Assembly (NCBI GenBank): GCA_019916065.1
Contig: CM034240.1
Span: forward strand, 16,725,894 to 16,789,893
Source: Vitellaria paradoxa
Taxonomy: Eukaryota > Streptophyta > Magnoliopsida > Ericales > Sapotaceae
DNA: 64,000 nt
Direction: 5' to 3'
Made by a program: the position numbers and the translations under genes. The notes below the pieces were generated by a model that worked only from the letters and a program-made list of their open reading frames with translations, made no database searches and was not told where the DNA came from. Shown here in pieces: positions 45,740 through 55,916 of the stretch (its first letter is position 1; each line of letters opens with the position of its first letter).

Positions 45740-48330
45740 CATTGTGGTACACACATCAATATTTAACTCTTTTTACATGTAAGTAAAATAGTAGTTACGG
45801 TGATGGTTTCATCGAATCGTTGTAAGTATAATTTACATTATTCAGTTGAGATCTATTGAATTAATTGTTGCATAAATAGTATGCCACCTAAACACATTCA
45901 CTTGATACAGTGTAGTATTACAACCATTGCATATAGGCACTTAGGAGATTCTGATTACTGGGCTTTAGTAGCTCACCCCTTGTGGGAATATTTTTTTCAG
46001 GACATTAAGCACAGGGATACAGAAGATGAGCTGGAAAGAGATTAATTTCTCTTAAATATTCCATCAGAAGAGTTATCTATTTTTTCTTCTTTCCTGCGCA
46101 GAGCTGGAGGACTTTATTTTTGGTCTGTAATAATTGTTGGATGATTGTAATTATTAAGCATAGACCTAATTTGCTTTTATTTGGTATGTAATGTTAATCG
46201 CGTGGTTGGGACACTTAGATGGCTCTGTAATATTTTTCTCTATCTTTATTTGTGCCCTGTAGTTGAAATCCCATCAAATGGTTTAGTCCAATGACTTATA
46301 AATATTGTTTGGGATAATCATAGGATTTTGACTATCTTAAATTTTTCTTACGGGTCAACCCCAATTTGGAGGAAAACTCTGGGGTGTGACAGTGTGTTAT
46401 TATCATCTTATTTGTATACCTAACAAATAAATTCCAAGTCACCCCTGGGCATTCGGTTATGAAAATCCGGGGCGTGACATCTCTCCTCGACAAAGGCTTC
46501 TTTGGATTTGGCAACCTCGACTGGCTACTTCATCTTCTTCCTAGCTTTCTCAAGCCCAGATATTTTATTCTGGAGACCTCTGATCAGAGTTTCATCGTCG
46601 TTGGTATTTCTATGCATAGTTTGATTGCGTGAAATGACTTTTAGGGAATCAAGGAAGTCCATAACAATAAAAAAAAAAAGAAAATTAAAAGAAGAAAAAG
46701 TCGAGAAAAAGCAAACAAAAGAAAAATTATGGGAGTAAGGAAATTTTACCATCATAATACTCTTTATAAGTGTATTGTGGTGATCCTCAAGACGGCTTTT
46801 CTTTATCTTCTGTAGTCATGAGACATCCCAACTCCTTTGGCATATTCCATTGCATGCATAAAAACAGAGTCCCAAACAGTGAAGAGATGACCTTTGGGGA
46901 GTTCTAAGCTTGGAATTCTCATTTAAGGGATGAATGGTGGGGTATTATGAACAGGGTTCCATGGGAAGATAGTGTCTAAAGAAAGTGGCCCATATCTTTT
47001 CTCTTCTGTCTGTGGAGAGCTTGGCCGCCCATGAGATAGTGGCTGGAGGGCATCTGATGTTGTCTGTGAAGAAGTTGGAGGCGCCTTTGAGGAAGGAGGG
47101 TCCTCCAAAAGCATGATGGCAGATGATTGATTAAGCTTTTGTTTTTTCTTTGCCTTCAGATCCTCCTCCTCTATTCGAGGAGCCCTCCTTGAAGCTTTTT
47201 TATTCTCATCAATCTTTTCCTGCTCGGCCTTTTTTCTTTAGTTTGGCCTTTGAAGCCTCCTCGGCCCTTTTCTTAGTGAGTTTTGCTTTCTTCTTCTTGA
47301 CGTTCACTTCAGACCTTCTTGATGTTGCGTTTGGGGGCCATTTCTTGCTTGGGGGCACCAATAGGATTAAGAATTGCTTCTTCTTCTTTCTCAACTTCCA
47401 GCGATACATGGATATCAAAATCCACGGTTGAAAGTACTTCTACTACAGGATGAACAAGTAATACTTAGTGTTCTAGAAGGATAGCAACCCTTAGAGGTGG
47501 ATGCCAAGCAGGGTGGTTATTGTGGTATAACTCTAGCTTCCTTTTAGTGGTCTAATGAAACCACTATCGTAGGGTCTTAGAGATTGTTTCGATCACAAAT
47601 CCTCATTGAGGAGAAACAAAGAAACGATAGCTTAGCTCAAAGTTGAAGAGAATTGGAGCCGACCTGGTGAATGGAAAGATATATGGTCGATAAGCACTCA
47701 TTTTGCTCAAACCTTTCTTGTTCATTTGTTTGCACAAAGGAACAACAAATAATCAATAAGAAATCCATTATTAGCAATAATATAGATAAAAAAAAAAAGA
47801 CACAAAAGTTACCCAACTTGGGCCATATGATACTGCAGTAACTGGGGGAAAAGGGTCCTCATCAAGACTATGCATCCAGTGTCCCGTGACAATGCACACA
47901 TCATCTTCGAACCCTTTGATATTGTTCAGGAGCATGCAGACTAAAGCTTTATGAGAACGAGACTATAAGTACCACTTATCCTCATTTCTTCGAACCTATT
48001 AAATATTATAGCAAAAGAATAGATCCCACTTAAATAAGTGAAACTCGTATCGACAATTAAATTCATCTACCCCATTAACTATTCTGTGAAAATTATGAGT
48101 AACACACCTAGGGGAAAGATTGAGCTTATGGAGTACTAGACAAAAAAAATGAGAGACAAGGAACCTAAGACAGCCTTCTATTATGGCAACAATGGGGAAC
48201 ATACCTAGTTCTTGCTCCCCCTCTTGAATGAGTCTAATGTTAATATTGTCAGGGATACTGTATTTCTGCTTAAAAACAGCAATTCCTTCACTAGATCTTA
48301 ACTCCTCTACCCATCTTTACCCCAAATAAA

Positions 48331-48821
48331 ATAGAAAAGAAAGATATCAAGTAAGAAATGAAGGAACTCTAGATACTCACTGAATGAAAACTCCAAATTA
48401 GGGATGAACTTGCATAAGGAAACCTAAAAATCGCAGAATGGCTTAAGAAGATTCAAGATTCAGGAAGTATGGAAGAAGACAACAATGGTAGATGCAGGTA
48501 ATATATATATACACATGCATATGTGGAAAAGTTAAAAGGGGCAACTGACAGTAAAAATTTTCATTTAATGCCGTCGTTTGAAATGATATAAATGCGACGG
48601 ATGGTAGGTTATTTTTTGGGATTTAAATGTAACATTTGGTGCTTTACGCGTTGGAAGCTGAAAGGGCTTCCCACGCGCTATAAATGGGTCGAAAAGTAAC
48701 TAACTAGAAGGAGGCACATCAAAAGTAAAACAGTGGTCAGGAATATGAAAAGATTTTATATGAATAAGTGAGGCCCATTTTTATTTCTTTTACTCTACTC
48801 GGGTAATGACTTACCCTGACT
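48331..48821 (+). other. 3' non-coding region of the Tat element
   Basis: About 490 bp between the antisense gene's 5' region and the polypurine tract. It would hold the antisense gene's promoter; a TA run (48501-48512) is present but no clear TATA box was assigned. Confidence 0.4.
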
Positions 48822-48834
48822 AGAGTGGGGGGCA
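48822..48834 (+). other. Tat element polypurine tract
   Basis: AGAGTGGGGGGCA lies just before the 3' LTR start at 48838, the expected position of the second-strand primer. Confidence 0.75.
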
Positions 48835-48837
48835 TAA

Positions 48838-49516
48838 TATAGGTACAAAAATAATTGAGGGCACGTGGCAGCATCCCAAGCACAAGTACGTCGTGTAGGA
48901 ATATGCTCAATACCGAGTTAGCAATCTGCTGAACATCACAGCTGGGCCCCACCACTAAATAACAATAAGTTGGTATAATTCTAACTTTAAATGTAAAATA
49001 ATAATAAATGAACTAAATTTATTACCTCATAGTTAACTCAGTTAGTGCATTACTTTACAAGTGGCAAACAGATGTGATATTTAGATATTCTCAAGGTTAT
49101 ATTTTACCTATTATACTCATTTTTTCCACACGCATTTAATATTAAGTAAAAGGTATTAAATGATGAATGATAGGCATTTAATACAAAGTAAACCATCATG
49201 TACTTTGGTGTGTGTATATATATACAATATACGAAATCATGACTAATCAATTATTTTAACATTTATTTATTCATTCTATCTTCCTATAAATACAACACTT
49301 AGCATCAAATTTCAAGTATGTTTACTACTGTTAACTGAACGTTTGCCTTTTTCCATTATTTTACACTCAAGCTTTTCTTGACTTTATCATTGGAGGATTT
49401 TTGGTTGAAGACCCTCTCCGAGCATTTATTCTGATTTTTCTTGCTGTGCATTCTTGATTTCAGCTCATTTAGTTGATGTTATGACTACAAACGGTGGTAT
49501 TTTTTATTGTCGCACA
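48838..49516 (+). repeat. Tat element 3' LTR
   Basis: 679 bp, beginning TATAGGTACAAAAATAATTG and ending TTATTGTCGCACA, followed by TSD aaaat. It pairs with 31312-31985. A CCTATAAATACAA element at about 49283 resembles a TATA box and is matched in the 5' LTR at 31754. Confidence 0.85.
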
Positions 49517-49521
49517 AAAAT

Positions 49522-49679
49522 CTATCGTTCTTATTTATGCCATAATGTATAATGCTTATAGAACCACAAAATGATTCGACCATTTTGATTTAATGCTTCA
49601 TAATAGCATATAAACAAGAAAGGAAAATAATTAACTTATAAAATAACTTGTTAACATATAAATTGAAAATCTGACAAAG
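49522..49679. other. short host segment between two retrotransposons
   Basis: About 160 bp of AT-rich DNA between the end of the Tat element and the TSD of the next element. No feature seen. It should be continuous with 31306 on one side and with 57836 on the other in the pre-insertion locus. Confidence 0.5.
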
Positions 49680-50164
49680 TTCTATGACCGCTGTTAGAAA
49701 GTGCGTTTAAATTAACCCCCAAGTGCAAGGGTGTGCGGTGTAGTCTTAACTCGGTGAGTCCGAGGTCGAATTCACAAGGAGCCTATATTATTTAGTTTCT
49801 AGGTTATAATGGAAATCCTAAATTTGAATGTAAACTAAGTTTGAAAGTTAATTAAAACTAATTCCTAGGGTTTTGCAAGTTCAAAATGTAAACTAAAACA
49901 AATTAACAACTTATTACCAAAATTCCAGCAATTTAAAATTGATTTTTGTTTCAAGGAATAAAATATTAGCTAAACGAATTTTTCCTAATTTAAATGCGCA
50001 GCAAAATAATCTAAAAAAAAAAAAAACTATAATGTAAATACTTCAATTAAATCAAACAAAGACAATTCGATTAATAAGTAAATAAATTTAAGAAGTCCTT
50101 GATCCAACTATCAATTCGGGTAGTTTACGTCTTCACTATGGGATGAGTTGTAATACTTATGTTA

Positions 50165-50560
50165 AAACCTAAATTAGGATTTATTCGAAAATTATTGAGA
50201 AAGTTTTAATCAAAAGCTTTTACCAGTGATTACAGAGAATATAGTCAAAAACTCCTGTTTTCGAAGGGTTTTCAAACAATCCTATTCGAATTCGGATTCA
50301 AATCCAATTCTTCTAGTTTATCCAAAATTATTAAGAAAGTTTTAATCGAAAACCTTTACCAGTGATTACAGAGAATATAGTCAAAGATTTTCGTTTTCGA
50401 ATGTTTCTGAAATAAACTAATTCAAATTAGGATTCAAAATCTGAATTTTCAGTTCTTCAAAATTATTGAGAAAATTTTAATCGAAAACCCTTACCAGTGA
50501 TTACAGAGAATATAGTCAAAGGTTTTCGTTTTCGAAAGTTTTTGAAAGAACTGAATTAGG
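50165..50560. repeat. threefold tandem repeat within the LTR
   Basis: Three units of about 135-140 bp share AAATTATTGAGAAAGTTTTA, ACCAGTGATTACAGAGAATA, TAGTCAAAG and GTTTTCGAA. They are repeated in the same form in the partner LTR at about 56400-56790. Non-coding. Confidence 0.8.
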
Positions 50561-50570
50561 TTTTAAAAAG

Positions 50571-50685
50571 TGTAGATCCCTACGCATGAGCTTTCGCAAA
50601 CCATGCGAAGGGTCTACGCAGACGTCTCAAAGTTGTAGACCCCTACGCATGAGCTTTCGCAAACTCTGCGAAGGGTCTACGTACA
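50571..50685. repeat. duplicated stem-loop block within the LTR
   Basis: Two adjacent units each run from GTAGA(T/C)CCCTACGCATGAG to GCGAAGGGTCTACG. Within each unit GTAGACCC and GGGTCTAC are inverted, so each can form a hairpin of about 45 nt. The partner LTR has the same block at 56803-56918. Confidence 0.75.
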
Positions 50686-51597
50686 TCCCATAGATCAGAG
50701 TAAACTACCCTTTCTTGATTCGTTGAATCAAGAACTAGGGTTTCTACGCTAGCGTGATTTTAAACAAAACGAAAACAATAAACAAAAGCATAAACATTAG
50801 ATCTACCACTAGAAAATAATGAATCATATATTAAATTAACGAAACGAAAGTCAACTTACACGGTAAGCAACTCTGAAACTACGTAATGAAAGAGCAGTGC
50901 AGCGAAGAATAACCAAACATCGAACAACTCCATAAACAAGACAAGTAATTGAAAACTCTCTAAAAAACTATTCTAAAACTCTCAAAGTATCTGAAAATAT
51001 GAAAAAGAGGTTCCTAAAGTATGTAGAACTAAAAACTAGGCCTCCCTTGGGTCGGCCATGTAGCAGATGTTATAAAGAAGTCGTAAAGAAAACCCTAAAA
51101 GACGGAGTGAAGCCGCGCGCGCATAATACACTGTGGTCCGGACCGTTTGGCAGGTGGTCCGGACCACAGAAACTTTGTTCTTCAAGTTCTGCTTCTCGTT
51201 TGCTGCTTCTGACAGCTTTCTGTCCTCAACTTCCACTGCGATTTTGACCTCGAAAACGATCGATTCAGGCTTCGGCTAAAGCACGAAAGTTGTAGCCATT
51301 TGAGTCTTCTTTCCAACCCAAAAAGAATCAGGTCAATCGGAGTTGTGAGTGAGAAGATATGGTCAAAATACTGACAGAGTGTCAAGCTGGAACTTCAGCT
51401 GCACACCACTTCAACCATCTAGAACTTCGGACCCTTTTTCTCTCCTCGGCGGCCACTTTCATCATTGCTAATCTCACTTATTTTACCCTTTTACCTGAAA
51501 TTAAGAAAATAATAATAAAACTTCAAAATAAACTACTTAAATGCATCAAAAGTTATATAAAAGTGGAGTTTGTAATAGCACTTTTCAAGTGCAATCA

Positions 51598-51612
51598 CAC
51601 CCCCCAACTTGA
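51598..51612 (-). other. gag-only gypsy polypurine tract
   Basis: The minus strand reads AAGTTGGGGGGTG directly before the LTR start TGATTGCAC. This is the expected plus-strand primer. Confidence 0.8.
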
Positions 51613-53904
51613 GTGTTGCTAGTCCCTAGCAATGCCCTTTATTAAAATGAAATGCAACTACGATCCTATTTCTCTTTTCGTTGGAAACACGGCTACACTT
51701 AGCTATGTGCAGCAAGCCCTTTAAACCCCTAGGTTCCCCCTAGTGGACGAGTAAGGTCTCGTGAGGGTTTACAGTCAATCTACCCACAAAATTCTATGGT
51801 ATGGTCTCAAAGTTTCAAAAAGTAATCAAGATCAAAAATGAATCAAGCTCAAGCCCAACAAGTCACAAAACCCAAATATCATGTGTAATTCCCAAGTGCT
51901 AGACATAAATGCATGGACTATCAAAGTAGAAGCAGTGTGTGTGCAAATTTGTGTCATTCATTCAACAAGGTTGCAAGAGCATAAATGAGCTAGGTTTTGA
52001 CTTCAAATGCTCACAAGGTACCACTCATAAAAAAAAAAAGAATTCACTCATCAAGGGTTCACACATACCTATTAGCATATAATGCTATCCTAGTTGCACA
52101 TAACCCCACAAATAAGTGAGTGAACTAAAATGGAATTCAAAGTGGACAGCTCATAACCATGTTCCAAGTGTAAGGGATCACACCACACAACCTACATAAG
52201 ACCACTACATGCACAATACAAGAGTTGCTTGCTTAGAATCCACTAGGTCTTTATTTTGGTTGTAACTTGGCCAAGGGTAATGGTTAACAATGGAGAGTAT
52301 GGAAATCAAAGCACATGTCTTGGGATAAATATGCTCAAGTGCGCACAAGTCCCGAACTACCATTTCCTTTCCAAACCCCAACAATTCCAATCCCAACAAG
52401 AAACTTATTCACAAACTTAGGAACTACCCTTGGGACAATTGCAAATATTGCAAATAATGTACAAGTCCCATAATTTCATAAACAAAAGGAATGATAAATA
52501 TTTTCTCTTTTTTTTTTTTCTTTTTTTTTCTTTTTTTTTTTTCCTTTTCTTTTCTTTTTTTCTTTTTTTTTCTTTTCACTTTTTTTTTTCTTTTTTTTTT
52601 TTTTGAAATAATGAAATAAACATAAGCTGAATTCTCCACTCAAAATTTTCTCCCAATATGCTCCCCCATTCACATCATTGACATTGAGGCACTTTTACAA
52701 CCCAAGACATGTGAGAGTAAGGCTTAAAAGTGTGTGAACAAGGTTACGGGATAATTATATGAGATGGGAACCAAAAAGAAAAAAATATATATATATATTT
52801 ATCACACACTTTATTAAAAAGGTTTCAAGTTGGTTCTTAGGGTAATTTTATATCAAAGAAAGGATAAGAAGGCCCAAAATAGCAAAGAAGGCCTAGCATC
52901 ATGTTCAAAGCTTGCAACAACTCATAATATGCCAAGTGAAACTAATGCAAGTGTGTGTGATGCAATTGGTGCATTGGAAACCAAAGTGAAGAATAAAAGA
53001 GCTGTGATTATGTGCAACCCCTCAAGAAAAGAATAATAGGCTCAAAAGCTCACCATTAAGGGGTGTATGTCTCCTCCTAGTCCAAGAATGCTCAATTAAC
53101 CAATGTTAAAGAAAATCAACTCCTAAGCACATAAACTCTTCTATTGATAGTCAAAGATGCACAAGGTCATTATACAATCAACTTGAACTAAGTTTCCTAT
53201 TAAAGCTTGAACAAAACTCATTCATCACTTTCTCACTTAATTCCACAATCGACCAAACCAGAAAGAAAGGATGACATGTAGGTACAAATGTGCTAAATTC
53301 ATGTATTTATGCTTAAAGATGCTCAAAAAATTTTAAATTTTTACAATTTTGGCACAAAAGGTCATCATGCGAACCCTACCCCCCAACTTAAAATTCACAT
53401 TGTCCTCAATGTGAGAACCATGATGCATATGTGGGTCTGTAGTGTGCAATAATGAGCATGATGATGAGCATGAAACAATAACAACAAAGGCACAAATAAG
53501 AACAAAGCACAAATTAAACCACGCATGCACCCCTTATTCAAGCCACTTAAGGCATCACCCAATACATCCCCCCAACTTAGATTCTACAGCACTCCCAACA
53601 AGAACAATTATATATGTGAAGTACCAATTAGAAGTGCAAAACTAAATAAAAGGGAGAGGAAGGATATTACCTCAAGAGCTTCCTTATTTGAAGAAAAGAA
53701 AAGAACTTGAGCAGTTTATTCCTTTGAATTAAATTGTACTAAAAGAAAAAAATAAAACTTCTACGAGATAAAATGTTAGAATAAACAAATAAAAGTAAAC
53801 TAAAAGAAAATTAAAATTTAATCTAGGCAGAAAGAAAACTAAAATAAATAAATAAGTAAATAAAATCTAATCTACTAATATACAAGGGTTAATGCCAAAA
53901 CATA
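51613..53904 (-). other. non-coding region downstream of gag in the gag-only element
   Basis: About 2.3 kb where an autonomous relative would carry pol. No pol domain was found in any frame. It contains a C-interrupted poly(T) tract (52507-52604; purine-rich on the element's sense strand) and a short TA run at 52787. The Lys-rich frames across the tract reflect composition. The short ORFs at 52830-53710 are not supported by any known domain. Confidence 0.65.
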
Positions 53905-55794
53905 CTATCCAACTCCTAATCTCTCCCAAGCCTTACCAAATGGCATTAGGAATGAAATACTCTCCTTGGGCCCAAGAGGTACTGAAAATGAGTGTGCTCC
54001 TAGTGCAGAAAACACTAGAAAATGCATGGCCTTGTGGGAATCCTTGAATCCCAAATATGACCCAAATTTATTTGCATATGTGAACATGGAATGAAGTTGT
54101 GGGTTTTCTAGTATCCCCTCGACACCTAAAAAGTCAATGCAAACTATTTTTTTGGTCTCCACCACTTCCCTAAATGTGTGGTCAGTCTTAGTCAAAACAT
54201 GTTCAGTTCCCTCAGTAAGATTCCTAGTTGGGGCGACAGCAAAAGATGAGAGTTGTGCACCACTCTCACTCTTAGGCTTGTCTATCGAACTCTCAAAGGA
54301 TGATAAAGAAGATTCACTCTCATAAGAGTCCTGCGTAATTGAAGTAGGAACCCAACCATAATTAGAATCATACTTCCACTCAAATATAGGGGTCTCAACA
54401 GGTAAGTCATCAAGTGTACTAGCCCCAACAGGAAAAGATATATCAGAAGTGGTCTCAGTGAGTGGTATAGTGGCACATGATGAAACTAAAGTGACTGGCT
54501 TAACAGTGTGTTCCTCTGAACCTCTGGCATTAAAGTTCTCAGAATAAGTCTTAGGACTTTCCAAGGTCATCTGAGTTGTCAGGGTGGGATGAGCTTCAAG
54601 CTTTGTGGTGGTGTTGGTTGGCATGTCCTCTAGACTCTCAACAGATGAAGTCTCGTGCACGTTAGAGTTTGGTGGGAACAAGTCAAAGGGCTCATTCCCT
54701 TCATTATCGCAACCATTATCAGAATAGTCGCTCCACTCAAAGTCTAGGGTTTTTGAATTAGAATTTTCTCGTGCAAGTAACAAAAAAGACCTAGATTCAG
54801 CTATTTCAGCTTCAGTGCGTGGACGAATATAAGGACATGCTGTGGACTCGAACAATGTATCATCTAATGTAGAGTCAATATGTGTGGAAGCCTCATGTGC
54901 ACTAGAATCTACTTTTAAGTTAACTTCTTCCCTATGTTGAGTTTGCTTGCAGAGTGACTCAACTTGTGTATTGCTAGATTCAGTAAGCCAATGATCTAGG
55001 GGTTCCTCAGACTGGCCCTCGGTAAGTAGAGTGGAGTTGGGACAAGCAATATCCAAGTAATCAGGTCCCACACCTACTCCATTTTCTAAGGATTGAACAT
55101 GAGAATCAAGTGAAGTAGGAGGATGTGGGAAAGAATCCGTGTGGCTTTCAAGTGACTGAGGTTCAAAACTAGGTTCAAGTTTTTCTTGTGGCTTGGTGTG
55201 TTCATAGAAAAATTCAAAAAATGACCATGCCTCTTCTGGGGTAAGGTCAAGAAATTCCTTACCCAAACTTTTATCAAATGCTTGGTGTAACTCACAAGGT
55301 AGAGCATTGTAGAATATGCCTAGAATGTACCACAGTTCTAGTCCATGATTTGGGAAAGTTTCTAAAAGGTTTTTAAATCTCTCCCAGCATTTATAAAATA
55401 CTTCACCCTTCTTGAAACAAAAACTTCTAATTTGAAAGCGGAAAGTGAAGTTTTGAAAATTGGGGAGAAACTTTGCAATAAAATCATTTTGTAACTCTTC
55501 CCAAATATTAATGGACCAAGTAGCGGCACGACACCAATCATCAGCTACTCCACATAATGATAACGGGAAAAAATTATACTTAAATGTGTTATCTATGTAA
55601 CCACTCGTGCAATAGAAACAAACTGACTCAAAACGTTCTAAATGAACTCTAGGGTCCTCATGTTGAAGTCCATAAAATTTAGGTAACATGGAAAAAGTTT
55701 CTATGCAAAATTCAATTCCATAAATGCTGCCTAAATAACTCATGAGTGGGTGAATGGTGTATGGTGAACCAGAATTATAAGGAAAATAGTCCAT
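53905..55794 (-). CDS. intact gag protein, 629 residues
   Basis: A single open frame from ATG at 55794, about 100 bp after the primer site, to a stop at 53905. Residues about 40-210 form a retrotransposon gag domain: YGLQHEDPRVHLERFESVCF, FFPLSLCGVADDWCRAAT, WEELQNDFIAKFLPNF, CWERFKNLLETFPNHGLELW and LDLTPEEAWSFFEFFYE. Residues about 210-550 are Ser/Thr/Glu/Pro-rich and probably disordered. The last 80 residues (VCIDFLGVEGILENPQLHSM on) are more ordered. No zinc knuckle, protease or RT motif is present. It would assemble a cytoplasmic particle for element RNA. The intact frame fits the near-identical LTRs. Confidence 0.9.
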   Translation of the reverse strand: MDYFPYNSGSPYTIHPLMSYLGSIYGIEFCIETFSMLPKFYGLQHEDPRVHLERFESVCFYCTSGYIDNTFKYNFFPLSLCGVADDWCRAATWSINIWEELQNDFIAKFLPNFQNFTFRFQIRSFCFKKGEVFYKCWERFKNLLETFPNHGLELWYILGIFYNALPCELHQAFDKSLGKEFLDLTPEEAWSFFEFFYEHTKPQEKLEPSFEPQSLESHTDSFPHPPTSLDSHVQSLENGVGVGPDYLDIACPNSTLLTEGQSEEPLDHWLTESSNTQVESLCKQTQHREEVNLKVDSSAHEASTHIDSTLDDTLFESTACPYIRPRTEAEIAESRSFLLLARENSNSKTLDFEWSDYSDNGCDNEGNEPFDLFPPNSNVHETSSVESLEDMPTNTTTKLEAHPTLTTQMTLESPKTYSENFNARGSEEHTVKPVTLVSSCATIPLTETTSDISFPVGASTLDDLPVETPIFEWKYDSNYGWVPTSITQDSYESESSLSSFESSIDKPKSESGAQLSSFAVAPTRNLTEGTEHVLTKTDHTFREVVETKKIVCIDFLGVEGILENPQLHSMFTYANKFGSYLGFKDSHKAMHFLVFSALGAHSFSVPLGPKESISFLMPFGKAWERLGVG

Positions 55795-55892
55795 GTGAAA
55801 AAATTTTATTTTATTTATTTATTTATTTATATTTTTTTTTAGAAAAAGAAATTAACTTAAAAATGAAAACAACCTAAAAACTAAAATTTGGC

Positions 55893-55910
55893 TCCCCGGC
55901 AACGGCGCCA
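55893..55910 (-). other. primer-binding site (tRNA-Asp)
   Basis: The minus strand reads TGGCGCCGTTGCCGGGGA, a perfect complement of the 3' end of plant tRNA-Asp(GUC) including CCA. It starts six bases from the 5' LTR. Confidence 0.92.
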
Positions 55911-55916
55911 AAAACT

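Larger units (their letters stand above)
42831..46479 (+). repeat. complete 3.65-kb solo LTR (TSD tctct)
   Basis: The unit runs from TGTAATAACC (42831) to GGGGCGTGACA (46479) and is flanked by tctct on both sides (42826-42830 and 46480-46484). There is no internal region, primer site or pol, so it is a solo LTR left by recombination between two LTRs. The 3' 2.0 kb match 1-2016. It contains two antisense tRNA-like segments and, at 43898-44013, a block shared with the gag-only gypsy LTR. A near-terminal GGGGTGTGACA lies inside it at about 46380. Confidence 0.88.
42136..48330 (-). pseudogene. antisense accessory gene of the Tat element, split by a solo LTR
   Basis: Read from right to left, a first block (48330-47820) gives KQKYSIPDNINIRLIQEGEQ, IVAIIEGCLRFLVSHF and VTHNFHRIVNGVDEF, then IKGFEDDVCIVTGHW. 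It resembles the plant putative gypsy-type transposon domain (Transposase_28). A Lys-rich stretch (47418-47209) and a Pro/Ser-rich stretch (47114-46923) follow. Then comes a coiled coil (LIRGLQNKISGLEKARKKMK before 46484; ELSLVKIEQERTAEELTKF and NLKEANVKLKIELKGKNEA at 42740-42560). The C-terminus ends KDAQSEDAKD with a stop at 42136-42138. Several stops break it. The solo LTR lies inside the coiled-coil coding region. Grande elements are known to carry an antisense gene of this kind; its function is unclear. Confidence 0.65.
31312..49516 (+). mobile_element. Ty3/gypsy Tat-lineage retrotransposon with antisense gene and nested insertions
   Basis: LTRs at 31312-31985 and 48838-49516 are flanked by the TSD aaaat (31307-31311 and 49517-49521). 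The plus-strand order is primer site, gag, protease, (gap), RNase H end, archaeal-type RNase H, integrase, tandem repeats, antisense accessory gene, polypurine tract. The second RNase H and the long 3' region with an antisense gene are features of the Tat lineage (Grande-like). Two younger elements interrupt it, at 34215 and 42831, and the reverse transcriptase is missing. All ORFs carry stops. Without the insertions it would be about 9.8 kb. Confidence 0.85.
49685..51597 (-). repeat. gag-only gypsy 3' LTR
   Basis: 1913 bp. On the plus strand it runs from TGACCGCTGTTAGAAAG to AAGTGCAATCA. It includes a threefold repeat with CAGTGATTACAGAGAATATA (about 50223-50520), a duplicated hairpin block with CCCTACGCATGAGCTTTCGC (50578-50685) and an inverted repeat CTGTGGTCCGGACC/GGTCCGGACCACAG (about 51130-51170). 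Confidence 0.92.

Noticed and set aside
47150..47431. 93-residue plus-strand frame rich in Phe and Ser
   Set aside because: It is the reverse of the Lys-rich part of the antisense accessory gene.
31312..49516. Endogenous virus or pararetrovirus
   Set aside because: No coat, movement protein or envelope gene was seen. LTRs, TSD, primer site, second RNase H and domain order all fit a Tat-lineage LTR retrotransposon.
52424..52673. Lys-rich frames on the minus strand
   Set aside because: They come from an interrupted poly(T) tract inside the gag-only element.
53905..55794. A host gene encoding a 629-residue protein
   Set aside because: The N-terminus is a retrotransposon gag domain and the ORF lies between two LTRs, right after a perfect primer-binding site.
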